The position numbers and the translations under genes are program-made. Below, piece by piece: positions 52,606 to 61,519 of a stretch of 64,000 nucleotides of DNA. Under the pieces are notes generated by a model that worked only from the letters and a program-made list of their open reading frames with translations, ran no database searches and was not told the origin of the DNA. This stretch comes from JAYODW01 sp038116745 (lineage in GTDB: Bacteria > Pseudomonadota > Gammaproteobacteria > Ga0077536). Position 1 is the stretch's first letter. The number at the start of each line of letters is the position of its first letter. Location: the NCBI GenBank assembly GCA_038116745.1, contig JAYODW010000030.1, positions 1 to 64,000 of the forward strand, written 5' to 3'.

Positions 52606-53215
52606 GCGGGTTTACCTCGAAATTGATGCGATATCGGCGCCGGCATGGTAGCAAGCAGGTCGGCTCACCACCCGGCACCCGCGTCAGTCAGATGATCACC
52701 GTGCGGTAACTGCCATTGATGCTGGCGGTCACCGGTCTGAGCGACCTCAGATGCTCTGCCGACAGTTCTGCGACCCCCTGCGCAACGTGCTCCGGCAAGG
52801 CCACGTCCCGCGCTGAAACGGGGCTTATCGCCATCTCCGGAGCCGCATTTCAGCCTCCACAGCAGCGCTTCGGCCCGCGGGTATTATCTGTTACGTCCTG
52901 TATCAGCCGGGATTCTGCCGCACCCCCTGTTCGCAACGACGATGAAGGACATGCTGACGCGGCTGGACCGCCGGTTTGATGAGCGCTCTCGCCCGGCGCT
53001 TGCGGCCGGGGATATGCCCGCAGACATGGAGACACCGGCGCTGGAAAAAGCCGCCCGGGCGGTTCTGCACAGCATTGCGATCCGGGCGTGCGGCGGTGAA
53101 TCCTGTGTCGCTCTGCAACGGTTCGCGCGTTTCAGCGCACGGCTACTCAGTGCGGGAGGCGCCTGACGCCGCGAGGACGCGCTGTGGCGATCTCGGCGGC
53201 TGACTGGGATCTGCG
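52606..53215. other. Intergenic region without a secure gene
   Basis: 610 bp between two minus-strand genes. Two short open frames are possible: 52688-52834 on the minus strand (listed separately) and 52942-53166 on the plus strand (74 aa, no Shine-Dalgarno, no recognisable family). The acyl-CoA dehydrogenase promoter should lie near the left end. Confidence 0.5.
52688..52834 (-). CDS. Possible small protein of 48 aa
   Basis: ATG at 52834 to TGA at 52688, protein-like composition (starts MAISPVSARDVALPEHVAQG, ends NGSYRTVII), same strand as both neighbours. The nearest GGAGG lies about 18 bases upstream, too far, so initiation is unproven. No family recognised. Confidence 0.25.
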   Translation of the reverse strand: MAISPVSARDVALPEHVAQGVAELSAEHLRSLRPVTASINGSYRTVII

Positions 53216-54100
53216 TCAGGTCGCAGAGGCGGCGAGAGGGTCCCGCGCAGAAGCCAGCGGTCGGCGCTCCCAGCGGCGGCGCAGCCCCTCCGCAAGCACG
53301 ATCCCGATCGGGGCGGAGAGCCAGATGCTCAGCAGCAGCGCCACTGCCTCGTGATCCCTGAACAGCGGACCGGTCACGATGAGCATGAGACGGAAGATCC
53401 AGAACGCACCCCACATCGAGCCGATAAAGCGGATCATCCACACCCGGTGCGCTGCCGCGTCGCCACGCCGCGCCTGCGCGACGCCGGCGAGCATGCAGCC
53501 GTAGACGCAGAAAGACATGAACCAGAAGCCGTAGCGCGAGAGGGCACCGCCGTAGGGTCCAACGCCGTCATGCTCTGAAGCCAGCCACACGGCGCAAACG
53601 GTCCCGATCGTGAGCAATACGAAAGCGACTCTGCCGAGCAGACGATGCGCAGCCTGGCTTGCGCCGCGCCCCGGATGCGCGAGCTGGTAGTGCATGAGCA
53701 GAAAGACCGCGGTATTGCACACAAGGTGCCCGTAAAGCAGCTGCGTGCGCAGCGCCGGCCCCTGGACGAACCGTTCATAGAAAGCGCCACCCCAGGTCGG
53801 GTGGTTCACGTACACCGCACCGAGTATCGAGCACGCATTGTCAGCACAGGGAGCGAGCGCGGCCGCCGTCTCACCGGCGGCAAGACCGAGGTTATCGAAC
53901 ACCGAATAGAGGCTGACAAAGAAGGCGATGCCGCCCGCAACGCCTTCGATGACATAGCGCAGGTTGAGCAGCGCCACGATCGCCATCCCCCACAGCAGCG
54001 CGGGACGATAGGCGTGCATGCGATATCCGCGCACGGCTAACGCCACCCAGACGGCTGTGGCCACGTAGACCAGCAGCACCTGCATCGGTATCCCGCTCAT
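53216..54100 (-). CDS. Multi-pass membrane protein, DUF2306-like
   Basis: 294 aa with about seven hydrophobic segments. Matches the general pattern of DUF2306 proteins: HRLLGRVAFVLLTIGTVCAVWLAS in a central helix, a glycine-rich loop, then DAAAHRVWMIRFIGSMWGAFWIFR with the HR-x-WM-x-R signature and a last helix LLLSIWLSAPIGIVLAE. Function of the family is unknown. Divergent neighbour of the Rieske gene is not the case here: it lies downstream of it on the same strand, 115 bp away. Confidence 0.65.
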   Translation of the reverse strand: MSGIPMQVLLVYVATAVWVALAVRGYRMHAYRPALLWGMAIVALLNLRYVIEGVAGGIAFFVSLYSVFDNLGLAAGETAAALAPCADNACSILGAVYVNHPTWGGAFYERFVQGPALRTQLLYGHLVCNTAVFLLMHYQLAHPGRGASQAAHRLLGRVAFVLLTIGTVCAVWLASEHDGVGPYGGALSRYGFWFMSFCVYGCMLAGVAQARRGDAAAHRVWMIRFIGSMWGAFWIFRLMLIVTGPLFRDHEAVALLLSIWLSAPIGIVLAEGLRRRWERRPLASARDPLAASAT

Positions 54101-54215
54101 GGCTTTTCCTCAGGGTTCTATCGAGCAGCCTGGAACATGGTCGCTGACCTGTCGGCCGGCAACAAGCCGGCCAACGCTGCCCCACAACGCCGCTCATCCG
54201 CCTCTCGCGGAGCCC

Positions 54216-55262
54216 TCACCGGTCAGGCTGCCCTGCTTCCTCACGCAGCAGCCGGTCGAGCACCCACAGCATCTTCGCCGGCCCTTCATCGAACGGCAGG
54301 TCCACCATCGGGAAATCAGGCTTCTCGTGCCAGCGCTCATGCTGCGCCTCGAGGATGACGGCATCCTCGCGGAAGGCGATGTCCAGCGTCTGGCCGAGCA
54401 TGTCGCTCAGTCCGGGAATATCGGTCTCTTTGCTGGTGCCCCAGGAGTAGTAGTAATCCACCGCGTCCGCATGACGCGGCGTCACTGCCTGGCTGGTCCA
54501 GGTGTCCACGAGCAGGGTGCCGTCCGAGTCTCCCTCAGTCGCCGTGCCCGCGGTAAAGATGCGGAAATGCATGACCCAGGTGCAGGGGATGGTGTGAGTG
54601 ATCTCGAAATGCAGATCGAACAGCGTCCCGGCGGGAAAGAGATGGCGCACGGCTCCGGTCGCTTCCACCGAGCGCACCCAGTAGCGGGTGATGAGTCCGC
54701 GCGGGAGCAGCTCGAAGTCCGGCTCTATGGCGGCGTACTTGAGGCTGCCGCCAACCGTGTTTTCATGCACCCAGGTGAGGTGTCCGAGGTCGGCGAGATT
54801 GATGATCTCCAGACGGTAGTTGGCGTTGACCGACATCTCCGAGGTCCAGATGTTCCAGCCTTCGGCACCGGGACCGACTGCGAACGGGATCAGACTCTCG
54901 TCGGCCTGCTCGGGATCACCCATCCATACCCAGATCCAGCTGTCGCGTTCCACCACCGGAAACACGCGCACCCGGGCACGCTCGGGAATGCGATCGCGTG
55001 CCGGCACCTCCACACAGCGCCCATCGGTCGCGAAGCGCAGCCCGTGATACATGCAGCGCAGGGTGTCGCCTTCCTTACGCCCCATCGAAAGCGCCGCCTG
55101 GCGATGCGGACAGCGATCCTCGAATGCATGCACTTTGCCATCCGGCGTGCGGAACAGGACCACACGCTCGCCGGCGATCTGGCGGGCGAGGATCGCGTCG
55201 CGCGCCAGGGTCACCGAATAGTCCCATCCAGCGCAGTACCACGCGTTTTTTACAAACATCAA
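54216..55262 (-). CDS. Rieske [2Fe-2S] non-heme iron oxygenase (VanA-like, phthalate-dioxygenase type)
   Basis: 348 aa, ATG at 55262 with GGAGG eight bases upstream. Rieske ligands C51-x-H53 and C70-x2-H73 (CPHR, CMYHG), followed by the mononuclear iron site in NLADLGHLTWVHENTVG (Asn155-Asp158-His161-His166 region) and a late REDAVILEAQ acid. Length and order match the vanillate O-demethylase/related oxygenase alpha subunits that hydroxylate or demethylate aromatic or terpenoid compounds. No reductase gene nearby. Transcribed away from the RND adaptor gene, which starts 138 bp to the right. Confidence 0.9.
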   Translation of the reverse strand: MMFVKNAWYCAGWDYSVTLARDAILARQIAGERVVLFRTPDGKVHAFEDRCPHRQAALSMGRKEGDTLRCMYHGLRFATDGRCVEVPARDRIPERARVRVFPVVERDSWIWVWMGDPEQADESLIPFAVGPGAEGWNIWTSEMSVNANYRLEIINLADLGHLTWVHENTVGGSLKYAAIEPDFELLPRGLITRYWVRSVEATGAVRHLFPAGTLFDLHFEITHTIPCTWVMHFRIFTAGTATEGDSDGTLLVDTWTSQAVTPRHADAVDYYYSWGTSKETDIPGLSDMLGQTLDIAFREDAVILEAQHERWHEKPDFPMVDLPFDEGPAKMLWVLDRLLREEAGQPDR

Positions 55263-55400
55263 ACCAGCCTCCGCGAAGTAATTGGCGCGGCTATGTTAAC
55301 GGCGCGGACGGGTATTCCTGCACGAGGTCCGGGGACAGATCCCGCGCGGGACGATCGAGCCGCTAGACTTAGGCCTGGCGCGCAGCGAGCAGCACATCCG

Positions 55401-56504
55401 ATGAACTCTGGACGAACCACACTGAACAGGCGCGCAAGCGCCCGCGGGCTGCTGGGCGGGCTGTTGCTCTTCACCGCGGCAGCCGCGCTGGCCGCCGATC
55501 CGGTGCCTGTTGCAGTGGCCGTGGCCGGTCAGGAGCGGATCTTCCATGAGGTGCTGGTGAACGGCACCGTGACCTCCCCGCGTGTATCGCGCCTGTCAGC
55601 ACAGACCAGCGGGCTGGTCGTCGATATCACGGTCGATGAAGGCAGCCGCGTCGCGGCCGACGCAGTGCTGCTCAGGCTCGACCCGGAGCTGGCCGAACTG
55701 CAGCTCGCGAGCGCCCGCGCCCGGGCTGAGCAGTCGCGCGCGGCGCTGGCAGATGCCGAGCGGCGCCTCGGTGAGGCGCGGCAGCTGATGAACCGACAGA
55801 CCATCGCCGAATCGCTCGTCCGGGATCTGGAGGCCGAAGTCACGCAGGACCAGGCGGCGCTGCAGCAGGCCGAAGCGCAGGCCGCTTACCAGCGCGCGGT
55901 GCTCCAACGGCACACGGTCAGCGCACCGTTCGCCGGTGTGGTCAGCGCGAAACTTGTCGAAAACGGCGAATGGGTCCAGCCCGGTGAAGCGATCCTCGAG
56001 CTGGTCTCGCTCGATGGCCTGCGCCTGGATTTTCCGGTTGCCGAGGACTACCTGGCGGGGATCAACGAGCGCACCGGGATTGCGCTGTCGCTTAACGCAG
56101 CGCCGGAGAACGCGATCACACCCGGCGCGATGACCCTGGTCCCGGTGATGGACTCGGGGACTCGGACCTTCCTGCTGCGGGTGCTGCTGGAGCACGCCGC
56201 AGGCCCGGTGATCCCCGGCATGTCGGCGCAGGCCCTGCTTCGACTCGATGCGGGTCGTGACGGCCTGGTGGTGCCGCGCGACGCACTGCTGCGCTTTCCC
56301 GACGGCCGTGCCGTGGTGTGGGCCGTAACGGCCGGTCCGGGCGATACGGTGGTGCAGGAAAATAACGTCGAACCCGGCCTCGCTTTTTCCGGCCGGGTTG
56401 AGATCCGATCAGGGCTCGCGCCCGGCGCCCGGGTAGTGGTCCGGGGTAATGAACTGCTGCGCCCGGCGCAGCGGGTCACTGTCGTCGACGGCGGTGGCGG
56501 CTGA
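55401..56504 (+). CDS. RND efflux periplasmic adaptor (membrane fusion protein)
   Basis: 367 aa from the ATG at 55401 (an upstream open frame is antisense to the Rieske gene and disregarded). Signal-like hydrophobic start (LLGGLLLFTAAAALAAD), a lipoyl half-motif (LSAQTSGLVVDITVDEGSRVAADAVLLRLD), an alpha-helical hairpin (about 80-170), the second lipoyl half (VSAPFAGVVSAKLVENGEWVQPGEAILELVS), then beta-barrel and membrane-proximal parts. Links the pump encoded 23 bp downstream to an outer-membrane channel. No TolC-type gene in the window. Confidence 0.92.
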   Translation: MNSGRTTLNRRASARGLLGGLLLFTAAAALAADPVPVAVAVAGQERIFHEVLVNGTVTSPRVSRLSAQTSGLVVDITVDEGSRVAADAVLLRLDPELAELQLASARARAEQSRAALADAERRLGEARQLMNRQTIAESLVRDLEAEVTQDQAALQQAEAQAAYQRAVLQRHTVSAPFAGVVSAKLVENGEWVQPGEAILELVSLDGLRLDFPVAEDYLAGINERTGIALSLNAAPENAITPGAMTLVPVMDSGTRTFLLRVLLEHAAGPVIPGMSAQALLRLDAGRDGLVVPRDALLRFPDGRAVVWAVTAGPGDTVVQENNVEPGLAFSGRVEIRSGLAPGARVVVRGNELLRPAQRVTVVDGGGG

Positions 56505-56527
56505 CACCAGCTGCGGGAACGACGCCG

Positions 56528-59500
56528 GTGTTTGACCGTATTGTTGCGCATGGCACGCTGGTCACAGTGGCCACGCTGATCGTGTGCGTGGTCGGCGTCC
56601 TTGCCGCCCTGCGCATTCCGGTGCAGATGATCCCGGACCTCGATATCCGCGTGATCAGCGTGCGCACGATCTGGCCGGGCGCAACACCGCAGGACGCGGA
56701 GAAGGAGATCCTGATCGAGCAGGAGCGTTACCTCAGGAACCTGCCCAGCCTGTCCCGCCTGGTGGCGACCGCAACCGGCGGACGCGCCGAGATTGAGCTC
56801 GAGTTTCCATTCGGAACCGACATCACCCAGATGATGATCCGCGTGAACAACGCCCTCAGCCAGGTACCGGTCTATCCCGAGAACGTTGAGGAACCGGTGA
56901 TATACGCCAGCTCGTTTTCAGCCAACGCGTTCATGTTTTTCAGCCTGACGCCGCTGCCCGGCAATCCGCGCCGGCTCGACGTGAACGGTCTGCTCGACTT
57001 CGTCGATGACAACGTCAAACCCCGGCTGTCGAGCGTGCCCGGGGTGTCTGAGGTTTTGATGCGAGGCGGCACTGAGCGGCAGGTGCAGATCCACGTACAG
57101 CCGGAACGTCTGGCGCAGCGCGGCCTGACTCTGAACGATGTCCGCCAGGCGATCCGCGCGCGCAACCGGGACGTCTCCGGCGGCGACATCGAATCCGGCA
57201 AACGTCAGTTTCTGCTGCGCACCATCGGCCGCTTTCACGACGTCGAGAAACTGAACGAGCTGATCCTCGCGCGGCGCGGTGATTCGGTGATCCGCCTCAG
57301 CGACGTGGCCAGCGTGCATCTGGGCGCGTTCGAACCGCGGGACGTCACCGAGTTCAACGGCGAGCCGAATATTTTCATGGCGCTGAGACGCGAGCCGGGC
57401 TCCAACGTGATCGACATCAAGCGCGCCATGCTGCCCGAAATCGATGCCATCAATCGGGAGGTGCTGAACCCCGCCGGGCTCATGATCACAGTGGTCTCAG
57501 ACGATGTCCGCTACGTGGAGGCGTCGCTCCGCAACGTGTGGCAGAACCTGGCGCTGGGCGCGCTGCTGGCTACCGCGGTGATGTTCTGGTTCCTGCGCTC
57601 AGCCCGGGCCACCATGGCCGGCGTAATCGGCATCCCCATCTGCATCATCGTGGCCTTCCTCGGGCTCCTGATCGCCGGGCGGACCATCAACGTCATTTCA
57701 CTTGCCGGGATAGCGTTCGCTATCGGCATGACGCTCGACAACAGCATCGTGGTGCTGGAGAGCATCGAGTTCGAGCGACGTCGCGGCGCCAACCCTGTCC
57801 GCGCCGCAATCGATGGCGTCCGCCAGGTGTGGCCGGCGGTGCTGGCCTCTACCCTGACCACGGTGCTGGTATTTGTCCCGGTCGCGTTTATCGAGCAGGA
57901 AGCGGGTCAGCTCTATTCGGACGTTGCGATCGCCATCTCTGCCGCCATCCTCGCCTCGATGCTGGTTGCCATCACCGTGCTGCCGACCGCCGCGGCAAGG
58001 CTGCAGTTTGCCCTGCCCCGGGTAGCCTCCGCCGGGACCGGTGCCCGGCCACGCGTCAGTCTGCGCAGCCTGACCCTGGGGGGAATCGACTGGCTTCTGG
58101 CTACGGGGACGCGCCGGGTGATGTGCATTCTGCTCATCGTCGGCGCCAGCGCGGCGGCGATCGTCGGCCTCACGCCACCGGCGGAGTACCTGCCGGAAGG
58201 CGAGGAGCCGAAAGTCTTTGCCAGCATGAACCCGCCGCCGGGCTACAACCTCCCGGCGATGCAGGCCATCGCCGCCGAGCTCAACGCCTATTTCCTGCCT
58301 TTTGTGGGTGACGACAGCGCGCGCTTTCACCGCGGCGAAACGCCGGTTCCGGCCCTGAAATACATCAATCTGCGGATCGCACCGGACCTGATCCGCGCCA
58401 TCGCTGAACCCGCTCTCGCCGCGGACACGGAAGACCTGATGGACGCCATGACCGCGAAATACCGCGAGTATCCGGGTATGCGCGCGTTCACCACGCGCGG
58501 TTCCATCATCACCAGCAACGACGGCGGCACGCGCAGCATCAATCTCGATATCTCGGGCTCACGCCTGACCGCGGTCTACGAGGTCGCCAACCTCGCCTAT
58601 CAGCGCGCTGGGGAAGTGCTCGGCAAACCGCGGATCCAGAGCAGTCCCTCTGCGCTCAGTCTGGCGCAGCCGATGATCGAGGTGCGGCCGGACTGGGACC
58701 GCGCGGCAGAGCTCGGCATGACCGCGAGCACGCTCGGTTTTACTGTGGCCGCGCTGACCGATGGTGCCTTCGTGGACGAGTTTTTCCTTGAAGACGACAA
58801 GATCGACGTCTTTCTCTACAGCGGCGCCGGTCAGCACGCCGTGGTCGACGACCTCGGGCAGCTGCCGGTCTACACGCCGCGCGGCACCATCGTGCCGCTC
58901 GCCGCGCTCGCCGATATCGTTGAGACCGTCGACACAAGCACCATCCGCCGCGTCAACGGCCGACGCACCGTGACCCTGAACATCATTCCGCCGCGGAGTA
59001 TCCCGCTCGAGGCGGGGGTTGAGACGGTGCGCACTGAAGTGGTCGACGCCCTGCGGCAGGAGGGTGCCATCCCGAGTGACGTCAGCGTGACCATTTCCGG
59101 CGCCGCGGATCAGCTCGACGCCACGCGCGAGGCGCTCACCGGTAACTACATCGTCGCGCTGCTGATCATCTATCTGCTGCTGGTCGCCATCCTCAACCAT
59201 TGGGGCAGTCCGCTTCTGATCATGGCGTCCATTCCCCTCGGCATTGCCGGAGGCATCGTCGGGCTATGGGTTCTGAACGCGGCCGGCGGCCTGCTGCCGC
59301 TGGTCGGGTTCGCGGCCGTGTCGCAGCCATTCGACATGATCTCCATGCTCGGCTTTCTGATCCTGATGGGTACGGTGGTGAACAATCCGATCCTGATCGT
59401 CCACCGCGCGATCGAAAACCTGAAGACGCTGGGTATGACGCCACTGTTCGCGGTGCGGGAGGCGGTCGAAACGCGCCTGCGGCCGATCGCCATGTCGACT

Positions 59501-59695
59501 ATCACCACCATCGTCGGTCTCGCGCCGCTGGTGCTGATCCCGGGCGCCGGGACCGAGCTCTACCGCGGCGTAGGCGCGATCGTGATGTTCGGGATCCTCG
59601 GTGCCACCGTGGTCACCCTGACCATGCTGCCGGCACTGACGGTGATCGCGCTGAACCTGTTCTCCACGCCGCCTGCGGATCCCGGCCCCGCCTGA
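56528..59695 (+). CDS. RND efflux pump inner-membrane component (HAE/AcrB superfamily)
   Basis: 1055 aa, GTG start at 56528, 23 bp after the adaptor. Typical RND pump: TM1 with VGVLAALRIPVQMIPDLD, a large periplasmic domain, VIGIPICIIVAFLGL, the TM4 motif AFAIGMTLDNSIVVLESIEFERR (LDNSIV with the proton-relay Asp), HAAFs at VPVAFIEQEAGQLYSDVAIAI, TM7 near 530, a second periplasmic domain, and C-terminal helices with SMLGFLILMGTVVNNPILIVHRA. The family exports drugs, solvents and metabolites by proton antiport. Function here could be solvent or fatty-acid export. Full length. Confidence 0.93.
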   Translation: MFDRIVAHGTLVTVATLIVCVVGVLAALRIPVQMIPDLDIRVISVRTIWPGATPQDAEKEILIEQERYLRNLPSLSRLVATATGGRAEIELEFPFGTDITQMMIRVNNALSQVPVYPENVEEPVIYASSFSANAFMFFSLTPLPGNPRRLDVNGLLDFVDDNVKPRLSSVPGVSEVLMRGGTERQVQIHVQPERLAQRGLTLNDVRQAIRARNRDVSGGDIESGKRQFLLRTIGRFHDVEKLNELILARRGDSVIRLSDVASVHLGAFEPRDVTEFNGEPNIFMALRREPGSNVIDIKRAMLPEIDAINREVLNPAGLMITVVSDDVRYVEASLRNVWQNLALGALLATAVMFWFLRSARATMAGVIGIPICIIVAFLGLLIAGRTINVISLAGIAFAIGMTLDNSIVVLESIEFERRRGANPVRAAIDGVRQVWPAVLASTLTTVLVFVPVAFIEQEAGQLYSDVAIAISAAILASMLVAITVLPTAAARLQFALPRVASAGTGARPRVSLRSLTLGGIDWLLATGTRRVMCILLIVGASAAAIVGLTPPAEYLPEGEEPKVFASMNPPPGYNLPAMQAIAAELNAYFLPFVGDDSARFHRGETPVPALKYINLRIAPDLIRAIAEPALAADTEDLMDAMTAKYREYPGMRAFTTRGSIITSNDGGTRSINLDISGSRLTAVYEVANLAYQRAGEVLGKPRIQSSPSALSLAQPMIEVRPDWDRAAELGMTASTLGFTVAALTDGAFVDEFFLEDDKIDVFLYSGAGQHAVVDDLGQLPVYTPRGTIVPLAALADIVETVDTSTIRRVNGRRTVTLNIIPPRSIPLEAGVETVRTEVVDALRQEGAIPSDVSVTISGAADQLDATREALTGNYIVALLIIYLLLVAILNHWGSPLLIMASIPLGIAGGIVGLWVLNAAGGLLPLVGFAAVSQPFDMISMLGFLILMGTVVNNPILIVHRAIENLKTLGMTPLFAVREAVETRLRPIAMSTITTIVGLAPLVLIPGAGTELYRGVGAIVMFGILGATVVTLTMLPALTVIALNLFSTPPADPGPA

Positions 59696-59924
59696 GCGGC
59701 CTTGCCTGCATCAATCGGACACTCTGGCCCCGGTCAGGGTCTGATGGACGATGTTTCTCGACCCGGCGGTGCCGCTCTTCGAGGCCACCGGGATCACGCT
59801 CTCCCCGACCTGCCAGGAGTCCGCCCGGTGCATACAGCAGTCGAGCCAGGGAGTTGGACTGCCTGCGGGGCGGATCTGCCATCAGGCTGCGGCGGCCCGG
59901 CAGGGTACCTGTCCGCTGAAGCGC

Positions 59925-61289
59925 TTAAAAATGAAACATCATCCAGGTCTGCACGACGGTGAAGTCATGGTCGTCGCCGAACACCTCCCGCGCCGCCGCG
60001 TTCGGCGTTGACCACGCGATGCCCGCGTAGATATAGGTTTTTTCGCCGCCGAAGTACTCGACCCCGGCGTTGATCTCGTCTGCCCAGTCGCGGCTTGAAA
60101 GCGGCGTTCCGTAGTAATGCCGCTCTTCCAGATCATGCTGGAAGTAATAAACCGTGAACGCCAGCTCGGGGCGCGGAAAGCTGCGCAGCTTGAGGAACTG
60201 GGTGACCTGGTTGGTGTTGAACAGGTGGTACTCGCCGGCAATCTCGCCCTGGTAAAAAGTGTCCCACTCGCGTCCGTAAAACCCGTAGAACATGGGCCGG
60301 TAGGTCTCGTTTTCCGGTGTCGACAGGTCGTCGCCGGAAAAGCGCGCATAGCGGTAGGTCAGGGTGGTGAACCAGGGCGTGTAAGGCAGCTCGAAGGCAC
60401 CCTCCAGGTACCAGCCGAGTCCTTCGTTATCGACATCCCCGAAGTCGTCGTCCTCACCGCCCTGCCACACGACTTCCCCGTAGAGCTTGAGCCGCGGAAC
60501 CCCCGGCACCGGGACGTCAAGGGCGCGTAGATTCCAGGCGCGCACCCCGTCGTACGCCAGAGCGTTGCCGCTGTAGACATCAAGAAACATTGCGCCGAAA
60601 CGACCGTACTGCGTATCGACCGGTTCGATATTGATGCCGTACAGGCGGGAGTCGCCGAAACCGCCCGCGCTGCGCAGCCAGAAGGCATCGGCCCGCACCT
60701 GCTCACCCTGTACTTTGAGCACCGCCGCATTTTTCCATGCGTCGAAGGGCGCAACCCAGAACTGTCCCTCGCTGTCGCCGATATCGAAATTGCCGTCGCC
60801 GATCAGCAGGCCATCGCCGATCATGAGCTTCTGCGGCCCGAGCGCGAGATCGAACCAGTCGTTGCGCCAGCCGACATGGGCCTCGTCGATATCCACCCGC
60901 GAATCTCCCGCCCGGGCGAACTGGCCGGAGATTTCTCCGTCCAGCACATTGGTCGCACCGACCAGCGACACCCCGGTATAGAACTCGCCCTCGCCGATAG
61001 CATGTGTCGCACGCAGCGCCGGCTCGAGCGACAGCGACGCGCTGGCCCGATCATCCTCGGCCGGTGCGTCGAGCGCCCCCGCACCGAAGTTGATGCCGTC
61101 TCCGTACTGCAGCCCGAAGCGCAGCTCGAGCTCGGGCGCAACGGTCCAGTCGCCGAGCTGGACGGGTTCGAAAGCACTAACGCGGATAGCCCATGCCAGG
61201 AGAACGGCTATGTACAGGCGCCGGAGCTGAAGACCCCGGAGCACGCTGCGGCGCGGCGGGATCTGGTCGAGCAGGATGGACAGTTTCAT
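59925..61289 (-). CDS. Outer-membrane beta-barrel protein, alginate-export/porin-like
   Basis: 454 aa with a signal peptide (Arg-rich lead, LYIAVLLAWAIRVSA, cleavage near residue 39) and a C-terminal Phe (WMMFHF), as in outer-membrane barrels. Alternating strands throughout: ELELRFGLQYGDGINFG, ASLSLEPALRATHAIGEGEFYTGVSL, DEAHVGWRNDWFDLALGPQKLMIGDGLLIGDG, the pattern of the alginate-export family of 18-stranded porins. Uptake or export of a small carbohydrate or organic acid is plausible; substrate unknown. Confidence 0.75.
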   Translation of the reverse strand: MKLSILLDQIPPRRSVLRGLQLRRLYIAVLLAWAIRVSAFEPVQLGDWTVAPELELRFGLQYGDGINFGAGALDAPAEDDRASASLSLEPALRATHAIGEGEFYTGVSLVGATNVLDGEISGQFARAGDSRVDIDEAHVGWRNDWFDLALGPQKLMIGDGLLIGDGNFDIGDSEGQFWVAPFDAWKNAAVLKVQGEQVRADAFWLRSAGGFGDSRLYGINIEPVDTQYGRFGAMFLDVYSGNALAYDGVRAWNLRALDVPVPGVPRLKLYGEVVWQGGEDDDFGDVDNEGLGWYLEGAFELPYTPWFTTLTYRYARFSGDDLSTPENETYRPMFYGFYGREWDTFYQGEIAGEYHLFNTNQVTQFLKLRSFPRPELAFTVYYFQHDLEERHYYGTPLSSRDWADEINAGVEYFGGEKTYIYAGIAWSTPNAAAREVFGDDHDFTVVQTWMMFHF

Positions 61290-61519
61290 GGTGGTGGCAG
61301 ACAGGACGACGGCGCAGACGCTTCACGAAGGCGCCCGTACGCAAATCATCGGACGGTTTGGTGCGAACTGTGCAGGTTACGCGCGCAGCTTAACCACAGT
61401 GCGGCGCTCGGTTCAGAAGCGCCGCACTCCCGTGGGGAGGCGGCGCGCAGACGACTGAACCTGATCGCAATACAGACGGGGTCTGCGTCCCGCGCTGAAC
61501 GTGCCCTCGGACCCTCCCC

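Noticed and set aside
55430..55560. Plus-strand frame beginning at 54099 joined to the RND adaptor
   Set aside because: The upstream 430 codons lie opposite the Rieske gene; the adaptor has its own ATG at 55401 followed by a signal-like segment.
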